This document shows positions 17,258 to 26,185 of a stretch of DNA of 62,812 bases, piece by piece (position 1 is the stretch's first letter; the number at the start of each line of letters is the position of its first letter). Position numbers and translations under genes: made by a program. Under the pieces are notes generated by a model that worked only from the letters and a program-made list of their open reading frames with translations, was not told where the DNA came from and did no database searches. The stretch is from Planctomycetota bacterium (lineage in GTDB: Bacteria; Planctomycetota; Phycisphaerae; Phycisphaerales; SM1A02), in NCBI GenBank assembly GCA_022574595.1, contig JACZRS010000022.1:1-62812 (forward strand), in the 5' to 3' direction.

Positions 17258-18016
17258 TTATTGTCCTTCACCTGTATCGGATTCACTAGGCGTATCAGAT
17301 TCGCCAGGGGAATCGGAATCACTAGACGAATCTGATGCACCGTCTTCTTCATCACTACTTTCGCCTTGTGCTTTAGGGAATTCAAGATCACCTAACTCCT
17401 CATCAAGCACCTTGATGAATCCCAGTTTGTTGACTAAGTTGCGTTGCACTGGATCCATTGAAATAATTTCGACTTCTGCATCAATCGTCGCATTTTCAAA
17501 AGTGAGTATGTAAGGAAACAAAAAAGTGGATTGACCTATAGTGGGTTGGGTCTGCGCCGCTTTATTTAAATGACTTTCAACAAACCCGCCATATCGATTC
17601 TGCAATTGATCGATAAACACCTGTATCTCATCGTCCTGAACATTAGCACCATCTCCGTGAAATGCTGCTCGCATTCCATCATAATCGCCTGCGAAACCTG
17701 CAGTCAGAGCATCCTCAGGCCCACTCTCAACCAATTTCAATGTATCTCGAATTACTCTATATGCTTGAGGATAGATTATGCCTTGACCAGCGGTGAAGAG
17801 GACTCCCAGAACGATTCCGGTGATTGCCAATCCCTTTCCTTTCTTGGCTGGATTACCGCTAATGGAGACAAAGGCACCTATTCCGAGCAATATTCCTGGA
17901 ATCGTCGTAAATGGAAGACAGCAGATCAAACTGCAAACAAGCGAAGCAATCGCTAGGCCGCTGGTTTTTTGTTCTACTACTGATTGTTCGCCAAATGTTG
18001 TATCAAATGCTGTCAT
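17258..18016 (-). CDS. DUF4190-like membrane protein A of the Mla operon
   Basis: A 252-residue protein. The frame opens at 18049, but ATG 18016 has GGAG 9 bases upstream. It has two hydrophobic helices with the DUF4190 pattern (IPGILLGIGAFVSISGNPAKKGKGLAITGIVLG) and an extracytoplasmic domain paralogous to the next gene's (FHGDGAN, NRYGGFV, LDEELGDLEFP). The C-terminal 40 residues are a low-complexity Ser/Asp/Glu tail (repeats of the SDSDSPGESDT type) that is absent from the paralogue. It is the first gene of the operon, divergent from murD. Function unknown. Confidence 0.75.
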   Translation of the reverse strand: MTAFDTTFGEQSVVEQKTSGLAIASLVCSLICCLPFTTIPGILLGIGAFVSISGNPAKKGKGLAITGIVLGVLFTAGQGIIYPQAYRVIRDTLKLVESGPEDALTAGFAGDYDGMRAAFHGDGANVQDDEIQVFIDQLQNRYGGFVESHLNKAAQTQPTIGQSTFLFPYILTFENATIDAEVEIISMDPVQRNLVNKLGFIKVLDEELGDLEFPKAQGESSDEEDGASDSSSDSDSPGESDTPSESDTGEGQ

Positions 18017-18145
18017 GTAAATCACTCCAAAGCCTTTAATGTGCCGCATACTAAACGCTGCTGCCCAATGACGCCACTAAGGCGAGTCTGGGAATGATTC
18101 CAGGGGAAGATCGAGTAAATTCCCCCTTGAGAGTAAACTTGTGCT

Positions 18146-19453
18146 ATGCGAATTGATCCAACAGGCAAAAACATCACCGTAATGGGCCTAGGAAGGTTCG
18201 GCGGAGGCGTCGGCGTATCACGCTGGCTGGTAGGTCAAGGCGCGAAGGTAACCATAACGGACCTACTTGCAGAGTCTGAACTTGCTGACTCGCTCGAGCA
18301 GATCTCCGACCTTGTCGAAGCTGGCTCAATAAAACTTCGCCTTGGCGAACATATCGAAACTGATTTCACTTGCTGCGATCTAGTGATTGCCAATCCTGCG
18401 GTGCCTAAACCATGGGAAAATAAGTTTCTTCAAGCTGCAACAAAAGCAAACATTCCAATCACAACCGAAATTCGTTTATTAGTTGAGCAACTTGATAGAT
18501 CACACACCATCGCCATCACCGGAACCGCTGGAAAATCAACAACCTCTGCTATGATCCATCACATTCTTTCACATTGCAAACTCAAAAGTCACTTCGGTGG
18601 AAATATCGGCGGATCACTGCTTAATGAACTTGACAACATAAAACCCAACGACTGGATCATCTTGGAGCTATCAAGCGCAATGCTATATTGGCTAGGTGAA
18701 GATGTTGGATATAAAGGTGCAGCCGGTTGGTCGCCACACATAGCAGCTCTTACAAATATCCAGGAAAACCATCTTGATTGGCATGGCTCATTCGCCCACT
18801 ACCAACAGTGCAAACAAAATATTTTTGCATATCAACAATCTGGCGATCATGCGATTAAAGGTGATGATCTCAAGCCAGCAGATGAACTCATCAAACTCAG
18901 TATTCCGGGGGCTCACAATCAAAGCAATGCTCAGCTTGCCGTTGCTACTATTTGTGCTGCAACTGATATCAATAAGATCGATGCAATCAATTCTCTTAAC
19001 AGTTTCACGGGTTTGCCGCACCGATTGCAGCTTGTGGCTTCGCACAACGGGCAACGCTTTTACAATGATTCCAAATCCACCACGCCCAATTCAACAGTAC
19101 TTGCTGTAGAATCATTTGATGAGCCTGAGAAAATTCATCTAATAGCAGGTGGCTACGACAAGGGCTCGGATCTTTCTCCCATAGCAGCAATAAGCACGAA
19201 AATTGCCGGCCTCTATACCGTCGGATCAACTGGAAAACAGCTAGCAAATAATGCCAATGCACCACATCGTGAATTCTGCCAAACCCTTGAAAATGCAGTA
19301 ACTTGCGCGCTCAAGCGCATGGGCCAAAACGACATTCTACTACTTAGTCCAGGTTGTGCCAGTTGGGATCAGTTTGATAATTATCAAATGCGAGGTGAGG
19401 CGTTTTACAAGCTCATTAACAAACACAGTTACTCACTTAACCTGACCAACTAA
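18146..19453 (+). CDS. murD: UDP-N-acetylmuramoyl-L-alanine--D-glutamate ligase
   Basis: A 435-residue cytosolic Mur ligase adding D-Glu to UDP-MurNAc-L-Ala. The P-loop is GTAGKST (126-132). The family blocks NIGGSLL, SSAMLYW, TNIQENHLDWHG (with the catalytic region ENHLDWH), YNDSKSTTPNST and GGYDKGSD are all present, and the C-terminus carries LLSPGCASWDQFDNYQMRGEAF. The N-terminal Rossmann fold starts GLGRFGGGVGV. The length is normal for MurD. Its 3' end overlaps the convergent pyrD gene by 21 bp. It is not in a dcw cluster here; neighbours are unrelated. Confidence 0.95.
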   Translation: MRIDPTGKNITVMGLGRFGGGVGVSRWLVGQGAKVTITDLLAESELADSLEQISDLVEAGSIKLRLGEHIETDFTCCDLVIANPAVPKPWENKFLQAATKANIPITTEIRLLVEQLDRSHTIAITGTAGKSTTSAMIHHILSHCKLKSHFGGNIGGSLLNELDNIKPNDWIILELSSAMLYWLGEDVGYKGAAGWSPHIAALTNIQENHLDWHGSFAHYQQCKQNIFAYQQSGDHAIKGDDLKPADELIKLSIPGAHNQSNAQLAVATICAATDINKIDAINSLNSFTGLPHRLQLVASHNGQRFYNDSKSTTPNSTVLAVESFDEPEKIHLIAGGYDKGSDLSPIAAISTKIAGLYTVGSTGKQLANNANAPHREFCQTLENAVTCALKRMGQNDILLLSPGCASWDQFDNYQMRGEAFYKLINKHSYSLNLTN

Positions 19454-20344
19454 CTCAGTTATCGACGAACAACCCTGGCGATTCACCCATTCAGTTAAAC
19501 CCTTCAACACTTTAATCGGCGATTTGGGATCAACAAACATAGCAGTCCCCATTCCAACCGCACTAGCACCTGCTAAAATAAACTCGGCAGCATCTTCCCA
19601 ATTCATTACCCCACCTAAGCCGATGATCGGAACTTGTGCGTCCTTAGCAACACTGCGATAAACCTCACTAACCATGCGCACAGCAATCGGATGAATGGCT
19701 GGGCCACTTAGGCCGCCTGCACCATTACTTAACCGTGGCTTACGACTTTCAACATCAATGGCCATGGCCGCAACAGTATTTATTAACGTCAGCGCATCCG
19801 CTTTGCCTTGGATAGCCACCTCAGCCATTTTTGCGATGTCGTTTACATTAGGTGAAAGTTTAACTATCATCTTTGTCTTGCTAAGAACTGGCCGAACTTC
19901 CGCCAGCAAATCGCGCAGCGCATCGGGATGTTCACCGAACTGTCTGCCATCACCTGTATTTGGACACGAAACATTAAGCTCAACCGCTGGCAGATGTTCC
20001 GCTTCATCAAACGCAGTTGCAACTTTCACGTAATCATCAATACTGCTTCCAGCAATTGATCCAATTATGGTTGTATTGATATCAGCAGCTGCGGGGAGTT
20101 TTTCTGAAATGAATACATCAAGCCCCACATTGGCCAAGCCTATGGCATTTAACATTCCACGCGGAACTTCGATGATGCGCCAAGGCGGATGGCCCTCACG
20201 CGGCTGAGCAGTTATCGACTTAGTAACAATCGCACCAAGCTTTGATGGATCGAGTACATCCGCAAGCTCCGCTATGTATCCGCTGGTTCCCGCTGCTGCG
20301 ATGATGGGGCTGTTTAGCTCCAAACCTGCCAAGTTGACTTTCAT
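19433..20344 (-). CDS. pyrD: Dihydroorotate dehydrogenase, class 1B type
   Basis: A 303-residue FMN enzyme of pyrimidine synthesis (dihydroorotate to orotate). The class 1 catalytic cysteine lies in NVSCPNT (about residue 127 from the chosen start) and the FMN phosphate-binding loop is GLGGVMNWEDAAEF followed by GASAVGMGTAMF. TKSITAQPREGHPPWRI matches the 1B family, which uses a PyrK electron-transfer subunit; no pyrK is adjacent. Two in-frame ATGs (20353 and 20344) are possible, neither with a good ribosome binding site; MKVNLAGLELNSP is the usual N-terminus. It overlaps murD tail to tail. Confidence 0.93.
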   Translation of the reverse strand: MKVNLAGLELNSPIIAAAGTSGYIAELADVLDPSKLGAIVTKSITAQPREGHPPWRIIEVPRGMLNAIGLANVGLDVFISEKLPAAADINTTIIGSIAGSSIDDYVKVATAFDEAEHLPAVELNVSCPNTGDGRQFGEHPDALRDLLAEVRPVLSKTKMIVKLSPNVNDIAKMAEVAIQGKADALTLINTVAAMAIDVESRKPRLSNGAGGLSGPAIHPIAVRMVSEVYRSVAKDAQVPIIGLGGVMNWEDAAEFILAGASAVGMGTAMFVDPKSPIKVLKGLTEWVNRQGCSSITELVGQVK

Positions 20345-20502
20345 GTCTACCATATATTTGTGTTTGTATCAGATTCAATACTTTGCAGTTGATCGTATGA
20401 TGTAGATGCCTGCTGGGCATGTGATAGAGCCCAAGGCAAGTTTCGCGTGCAAGAGTGTTAATCCCCTAATAAATAAGAGTTTTCCACAGAGATAGACATC
20501 AA

Positions 20503-21135
20503 ATGACTAGTACAACTGATCGAATCACGCAATTTGAGAATATGGCCAAGGAAGACCCGGACAACGATATGGCCCATTTCAGCCTGGGCAATGCATATCT
20601 TCAAGCAGGTAGGCCGCAAGACGCTGCGGTGAGCCTTCAAGCCTGTATCCAGATCAATCCTGATATGAGTAAAGCCTATCAGTTGGCCGGCCAGGCCCTT
20701 ATTGAAACCGATGAAAAAGTAGCGGCTGCGAAGGTACTTAAGCGTGGATATGAAATTGCGTCCAGTAGAGGCGATGTGATGCCCCGCGATGCCATTGCCC
20801 AGCTTCTTGAAAGTATCGGCCAGGATCTGCCAGAAGTTGCTATTGCCGAAGTAACGGATCAAACCGACGATGTCACTGGCGATTTTAATTGTAAAGCCAC
20901 CGGCAGGCGCACCAAACAACTTTCCGAACCGCCCATGCGCGGCAAGTTGGGTCAATGGATATATGATAATATCGGTGAAGAAACCTGGAAACAATGGATA
21001 GCGCAAGGCACGAAAGTAATTAATGAGCTTCGCCTGGATTTCTCCAAAGTAGAAGATCAAAAAGTTTACGATCAATATATGTGCGAGTTTTTAGGAATCG
21101 ATGAAGAGCTGCACGGACAATTAACACAAGAATAA
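20503..21135 (+). CDS. TPR protein fused to a YggX Fe(2+)-trafficking domain
   Basis: A 210-residue two-domain protein. Residues 5-110 contain tandem TPR-like helices (MAHFSLGNAYLQAGRPQDAAVSLQACIQINPDMSKAYQLAGQAL). Residues 126-200 match YggX: Cys130, RTKQL, LGQWIYDNIGEETWKQWIAQGTKVINELRL and the terminal FLG. YggX proteins are about 90 residues, bind or protect labile iron and Fe-S clusters under oxidative stress, and carry a conserved N-terminal Cys, which corresponds to Cys130 here. The fusion suggests the iron-linked domain is brought to a partner through the TPR (inference). No strong Shine-Dalgarno is seen; a good terminator follows. Confidence 0.85.
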   Translation: MTSTTDRITQFENMAKEDPDNDMAHFSLGNAYLQAGRPQDAAVSLQACIQINPDMSKAYQLAGQALIETDEKVAAAKVLKRGYEIASSRGDVMPRDAIAQLLESIGQDLPEVAIAEVTDQTDDVTGDFNCKATGRRTKQLSEPPMRGKLGQWIYDNIGEETWKQWIAQGTKVINELRLDFSKVEDQKVYDQYMCEFLGIDEELHGQLTQE

Positions 21136-21154
21136 TCTTTAGTTTTGAATTTAT

Positions 21155-21184
21155 AGCCGTCCCAATTCCTTAGGGACGGCTTTA
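21155..21184 (+). terminator. Intrinsic terminator after the TPR-YggX gene
   Basis: AGCCGTCCC, nine-base loop, GGGACGGCT, then TTAT, about 20 bases past the stop codon. The T tract is short but the stem is perfect. Confidence 0.75.
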
Positions 21185-21595
21185 TGCCCTTCGCTATATT
21201 AGATTGCAAGCCCTGTACCCATACTCTTTGCTACGGGAAGCATATGTGTTTTTTTAAATCCTTGGCCAAATAGTAATCAAATCATCAACAAACGGCATCC
21301 CAGGCAAATAATTATCCTTTTTCGCTTGCTTTAGCAGACCATACCGTTAAGCTTCACATAACGGTCAGCGGATATGTCATGTGTAGCATGGCCCGCATCA
21401 GTTTACAGGTCTAGGCCGTCATTTCTTTGACCTGTTTTAAGTTCAGCGTTTTTGTACTCAGGAGATCTCGCAGGAACATTTATCAGCGATAAGCGTTGCT
21501 TTCAAATGCGCGCCATTTCTTTTGTTTGTGCGGATAATTCCTAAATATTTAAAGCGCTTTCCGCAACGTGCAAGGCGTTGCAGAAGGGATTCGCT
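21185..21595. other. Intergenic region upstream of the 14-repeat gene
   Basis: About 410 bases with no recognisable gene or repeat. The GAAGGGAT ribosome binding site of the next gene lies at the right end. Promoter elements could not be assigned with confidence. Confidence 0.4.
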
Positions 21596-24109
21596 ATGCA
21601 TAAGCGATCACTAAACAGCAATTGGTGTTCTTTTTTGTTGGCGTTTGGTTTCACATGCACTTCTTATTCCCAGCAATGTGAACCATATTGGTCAGACCAA
21701 TTTCCGGAAGTTGGCCTAGATTCTGTCGTGTTTGCAATGACTTTCTTTGATGATGGATCTGCCAATGGACTGGAGCTTTATATTGGCGGAGTATTTGACT
21801 ACAGCGGCGATGTGATGCTCAACGGTATTGCAAAATTAGATGGCGGAGCTTGGTCGCCACTTGGCAGTGGCATGAGCAATACCGTTAGGGCATTGACAGT
21901 ATTTGATGATGGATCAGGAAACGGCTCTGAGCTGTATGCAGCTGGTGCGTTTTCATCTGCTGGCGGCAATAAGGTAAACCACATCGCTAAGTGGAATGGC
22001 AAAGCTTGGTTGGCGCTGGGTAAAGGCTTAAATAACTACGTGGCAGCAATGATAGTTTACGATGATGGTTCAGGAAAAGGACCGGCCCTATATGTTTCAG
22101 GTAGCTTCGAAACGACTGGTGAGGTTGAGGCTAGTAATATTGCTAAATGGGATGGGATGGTGTGGGCACATTTGGGTGATGGCTTGAATGGTCCTGCCCG
22201 CACTCTTTCTGTATTTGATGATGGGGCAGGTGCAGGGGCAGTGCTATATGCAGGTGGGTTGTTTTCCACGGCAGGTCGTGTTGAAGCAAATAACATTGCG
22301 CGATGGGATGGCATCAGCTGGTCTGCAGTTGGAGATGGTATGGATGCACAAGTTCGCGCTTTAGAAATCTTTAATGATGATGATGATGGAACATCACTCT
22401 ATGCTGCTGGGAATTTCCTAACAGCTGGAAACATATCAGCAAGCTACATTGCTCGCTGGGACGGTCTTCAATGGTCAGCCGTAGGAACAGGAACTGATAG
22501 TATTGTAACTTCACTGGCAGTTTACGATGATGGCAGCGAACAAGGACCTTCGCTCTATGCAGGAGGATCATTCCTCAATGCAGGTGAGACTAAAGCAAAT
22601 CGTGTCGCAAAGTGGGATGGGAAATCTTGGTCACCGTTAGGTTCTGGAGTTACAGGGACTATAATTTCCTTAGCTGCGTCTATAGGCAATTCACCTGTTG
22701 AATCAAAGTTATATGTTAGTGGGCTCTTCGATAATGCAGGTGAAGTCTATTCGCAAAATTTTGCTATGTGGGATGGAAAAGATTGGTTGGCAATAGGCAA
22801 CGGTATGCATGGCGAGCATACACCTGCGGTTGTCAGAGACCTTGAACCTTTCGATGATGAAATTGGTGATGACGAACAACTCTATGCAGCAGGCAGCTTT
22901 ACCTCAGCGGGAGGCATTGCTGCAAACTCAATCGCCAAATGGAATGGAAGCCAATGGTCGTCTGTGGGTGATGGATTTTCTGAAGAAGATAGCGTTGTTT
23001 ATGATTTGACTACTTTCGACGATGGCACTGGAAAGGCGTTGTATGCAGGAGGAATCTTTCAATTTGCGGGAGATGTGTCCGTAAACAGTATTGCCAAATG
23101 GGATGCTGAGAATTGGTCGCCACTAGGAGCAGGCACAGATGGTATGGTGTACGCTTTGGGTGTGTATGATGACAAGCTGGGACAAGGTGCAGCTCTATAC
23201 GTAGGAGGCCACTTCAATACTGCAGGAGAATTGCCTGCAAGCAACATCGCTAAATGGGATGGCTCAAAGTGGTCTGCACTAGGAAAGGGTATTTACAATA
23301 ATGTCTATGAATTCAGTGAGGTGTGGTCGATGGTCGTGTTCGATGATGGTTCTGATGCAGGTGAAGCTCTTTATGTAGGAGGTGAGTTTAAAAATGCAGG
23401 GGATATTGAGGCTAGTCACATTGCAAGGTGGGATGGAATTCAGTGGTCAAGCGTTGGAAATGGGTTGGATGAAGGCGAAAATAGTACTGTTTATGCACTA
23501 GCTGTATTTGATGATGGGAATGGACCAGTTCTTTATGCTGTTGGGACATTTGTCCATGCAGGACAAACAATCGTCTATGGTATTGCTAAATGGGATGGTT
23601 CCAACTGGTCAGCTGGCATTGAAGATGGTGGATTTAATGCGCCTGCAAGATCAGTTACTGTCTTTGAAGGTGGTGTCAACGAGCCAGCTTCATTGGTAGT
23701 AGGCGGTTCTTTTTCAACTGCTGGAAAAGTTGAAGTTAACGCAATTGTGAAATTCAATGGGAAAATATGGTCGCCACTGGGATCAGGGTTGAGCACAAGT
23801 GAGTATAACGGCGATCCTGCAGTTTGGTCACTAAAAGAATTCGATGACAACTCCGGCACAGGCCCTGCACTCTTTGCAGGCGGGGGGTTCACATTTGCTG
23901 GCGGCAATTCATCAGAACATATAGCGAAATGGATTATTTGTGATTCACAAATCCCAGGCGATCTCGACGGTGATGGAATCGTCAACGAAATAGATCTCGT
24001 CCTGTTGTTAAGTAATTGGGGAATGTGTGATGATTGTCCAGCAGACTTGGATGGAAATGGTTCGGTAGGTACGAGCGATCTACTAATTCTCTTTAGCAAT
24101 TGGACATAG
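21596..24109 (+). CDS. Secreted 14-repeat protein with dockerin-like tail
   Basis: An 837-residue predicted secreted protein. The frame extends to a TTG at 21578, but ATG 21596 follows GAAGGGAT and starts a signal peptide. Residues 45-785 hold 14 copies of a repeat of about 50-55 residues, each with LYAGGxFxxAG, then NIAKWDG, W-S-x-LG and a VFDDGSGxGP segment; these likely form beta-propeller-like blades (inference). The tail has two calcium loops (DLDGDGIVNEIDLV and DLDGNGSVGTSDLL) with CDDCPA between, ending SNWT. This repeat type is common in planctomycete and myxobacterial surface proteins of unknown function. The gene stands alone on the plus strand. Confidence 0.88.
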   Translation: MHKRSLNSNWCSFLLAFGFTCTSYSQQCEPYWSDQFPEVGLDSVVFAMTFFDDGSANGLELYIGGVFDYSGDVMLNGIAKLDGGAWSPLGSGMSNTVRALTVFDDGSGNGSELYAAGAFSSAGGNKVNHIAKWNGKAWLALGKGLNNYVAAMIVYDDGSGKGPALYVSGSFETTGEVEASNIAKWDGMVWAHLGDGLNGPARTLSVFDDGAGAGAVLYAGGLFSTAGRVEANNIARWDGISWSAVGDGMDAQVRALEIFNDDDDGTSLYAAGNFLTAGNISASYIARWDGLQWSAVGTGTDSIVTSLAVYDDGSEQGPSLYAGGSFLNAGETKANRVAKWDGKSWSPLGSGVTGTIISLAASIGNSPVESKLYVSGLFDNAGEVYSQNFAMWDGKDWLAIGNGMHGEHTPAVVRDLEPFDDEIGDDEQLYAAGSFTSAGGIAANSIAKWNGSQWSSVGDGFSEEDSVVYDLTTFDDGTGKALYAGGIFQFAGDVSVNSIAKWDAENWSPLGAGTDGMVYALGVYDDKLGQGAALYVGGHFNTAGELPASNIAKWDGSKWSALGKGIYNNVYEFSEVWSMVVFDDGSDAGEALYVGGEFKNAGDIEASHIARWDGIQWSSVGNGLDEGENSTVYALAVFDDGNGPVLYAVGTFVHAGQTIVYGIAKWDGSNWSAGIEDGGFNAPARSVTVFEGGVNEPASLVVGGSFSTAGKVEVNAIVKFNGKIWSPLGSGLSTSEYNGDPAVWSLKEFDDNSGTGPALFAGGGFTFAGGNSSEHIAKWIICDSQIPGDLDGDGIVNEIDLVLLLSNWGMCDDCPADLDGNGSVGTSDLLILFSNWT

Positions 24110-24260
24110 ACTAAGACTCTAGACATTTCTTGCAATGATAGGAAAAATTGATCTTCATATCTGCGGCTTTAAGATCGTTCGAGCAGTTAAACGAAGTTAT
24201 CGCAAGCTCCGCCAAGATTGTTCCGTTGTTAGGCCGGGCTCAAGCGCAACATATAAGCCC

Positions 24261-24497
24261 TTATGCTTGCAAGTCATTCGGGCCGGGCACATCGATGGTG
24301 AATTGACATTGAAAGAACGTAAACAGTTTCTTTTTTACAACAGCAGCCAACGAGCCGTCTCTGTAAATCTCGTAGGTAGGCCCCCAACTGAGCAACTTTT
24401 GTTTGATAAAGGCAAGTTCGTTGCCGTTGATATCTTGGAAGGACAATTTACCGCCTTGTGGTAGTAGCTTGCTCTTTACGAAAAATAATGAGGACAA
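24261..24497 (-). pseudogene. Truncated LURP-one-related (YxjI/LOR) gene
   Basis: The frame encodes about 79 residues matching the central part of LURP-one-related proteins: LFFVKSKLL, then KLSFQD, GNELAFIKQKLLSWGPTYEIYRDG, AAVVKKKLFTFF and FTIDVPGPNDL. The family is normally about 160-190 residues with a tubby-like C2 fold. The expected N-terminal strand pair is absent (the only initiator is a TTG at 24497) and the frame stops right after the DVPGPNDL motif, losing the C-terminal half. It sits just past the end of an FG-GAP dockerin gene, so the 5' part may have been lost when that gene arrived (inference). Confidence 0.7.
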
Positions 24498-24524
24498 TGT
24501 AGTAATCAGGGTGTCTGACCTATT

Positions 24525-25913
24525 TCATGGACACGGCCCCCAATTGGCGAAGAGGATGAGTAGGTCGGCTGTGCCGACAGCGCCGCTTCCATCGAAGTCG
24601 GCGGATCCTGCTGTACCCCACTGAGCAAAGAGTTCAAGCAGATCCGTGGTACCGACTTCACCACTCTTGTCGAGATCCCACGGGCATTTTCTGGAGGCGC
24701 CTGCATCAAAAAGGTATGCCGAGCCGGAGGCCTCGCCGTTGTCATCGTCTTGGTGGCCCCCGCCGATGGCGACTTCCTTTCCGAGGGCTCCGCTGATTGC
24801 GACGGAATTGCCGAACCAGTCAGCCTCCGCGCCGTCGTCGGGCAGGAACTTGGCGATCTGACGGCCCGTGGTTGTGTCAAAGAGGTAGGCAGAGCCGGAA
24901 ATGATGCCGTTGTCGTCGTCGTGATAGGCCCCAACGATGGCGATGGCCTTTCCGGGGGGGCCGCTGATTGCGACGGAACGGCCGAACCCGTCGAACTCTG
25001 CGCCGTCGTCGGCCAGGAGCTTGGCGATCTGGACTGGGTTATTCGGGTCGCTTATGTTAAAGAGATACGCGGAGCCGGAGTTGGTGCCGTTGTCGTCGTC
25101 TCGCCAGGCCCCGACGATCGCGGTTGTGCCGCTGATCGCAACAGAGATGCCAAACACATCATGCGCCGCGCCGTCCTTGGGACGGAGCTTCGCGGTCTGT
25201 ACGGGATTCGCGGGGTCAGAGATGTCGAAGAGGTAGGCCGAGCCGAACCATGTACCGTTGTCTCCGGGAGCCCCAACGATGACGATGGTGCCGCTGATCG
25301 CAACAAAGCTGAAGTAGTCGTCCGCCGCGCCATCGTCGGGCAGGAGCTTGGCGAGCTGGGTACCGGTTATGGTGTCAAAGAGGTAGGCCGAGCCGGAGTT
25401 GGCGCCGTTGTCATCGTCACGTATGGCTCCGACGATGGCGGTGGCGCCGCTGATTGCGACGGAGTTGCCGAACGACTCACCTGCCGCGCCATCTTCGGGC
25501 AGGAGCTTGAAGAGCTGGGTACCGGTGATGGTGTCGAAGAGGTAGGCTGAGCCGGAGTTGGCGCCGTTTTTGTCATGGTAACGTGCCCCGACGATAGCGG
25601 TTACCCCGCTAATGCCGACGGAAGAGCCGAATATGTCGCCAGCTGCGCCGTCGTCGGGCAGGAGTTTGAAGAGCTGCACACCCGTGGTAGTATCGAAGAT
25701 GTAGGCCGAGCCGGAGTTGTCGCCGTTGTCGTCGTCCCCGGGGGCCCCTACGATGGCGCTGGCGCCGCTGATTGCGACGGAGATTCCAAACTGGTCGTCG
25801 AACGAGCCGTCCTTGGGTAAGAGTTTAAAAAGCTGATCTCCGATGTCGGCGCAGACTGAACTCGTGCTCAGTACTGATGCTGTTACGGCAAGAACGGGCA
25901 TTAGATAATGCAT
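24525..25913 (-). CDS. FG-GAP repeat protein with dockerin-like tail, GC-rich
   Basis: A 462-residue predicted secreted protein. A signal peptide (MHYLMPVLAVTASVLSTSSVCAD) is followed by seven FG-GAP/integrin-alpha-like repeats of about 55 residues, with cores FGxSVAISGxxAIVGAxxDDDNGxNSGSAYLFDTTTG and LFKLLPDDGAA between them. The tail holds two calcium loops (DLDKSGEVGTTDLL and DFDGSGAVGTADLL) and ends NWGPCP. By eye the DNA is clearly more GC-rich than neighbouring genes, and the near-identical repeats create long open frames on the opposite strand. This may indicate recent acquisition or repeat homogenisation. Function unknown; surface binding is inferred. Confidence 0.9.
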   Translation of the reverse strand: MHYLMPVLAVTASVLSTSSVCADIGDQLFKLLPKDGSFDDQFGISVAISGASAIVGAPGDDDNGDNSGSAYIFDTTTGVQLFKLLPDDGAAGDIFGSSVGISGVTAIVGARYHDKNGANSGSAYLFDTITGTQLFKLLPEDGAAGESFGNSVAISGATAIVGAIRDDDNGANSGSAYLFDTITGTQLAKLLPDDGAADDYFSFVAISGTIVIVGAPGDNGTWFGSAYLFDISDPANPVQTAKLRPKDGAAHDVFGISVAISGTTAIVGAWRDDDNGTNSGSAYLFNISDPNNPVQIAKLLADDGAEFDGFGRSVAISGPPGKAIAIVGAYHDDDNGIISGSAYLFDTTTGRQIAKFLPDDGAEADWFGNSVAISGALGKEVAIGGGHQDDDNGEASGSAYLFDAGASRKCPWDLDKSGEVGTTDLLELFAQWGTAGSADFDGSGAVGTADLLILFANWGPCP

Positions 25914-26185
25914 TGTTAGTCTCCTGTATTATTGAGCTTTTCCCTATAAGATATGTTTTGCAAGGGGCCGCTCAGTTGATTTGCTGTTATCAGTATATCG
26001 CCTGATTTTGCGAATTCCAAGTCAAATTGCTTATCCATGGGTAATAAGTTGCGTTTTAAGTGTTTGGAAGAAGCCCCGAGTGTGTTCACCCAAGGCTAAA
26101 TGGGTTATATTGCACATGGCTTGTCGTTCACCCGGACCCCTCCAAAGGCGGATCTGCGACTTCGCAAGCCTCAGGTCAGGCTTTT

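Noticed and set aside
24750-25550. 266-codon plus-strand frame rich in Val/Gly/Asp repeats
   Set aside because: It is the antisense of the FG-GAP repeats; its periodicity comes from the repeat units of the minus-strand gene.
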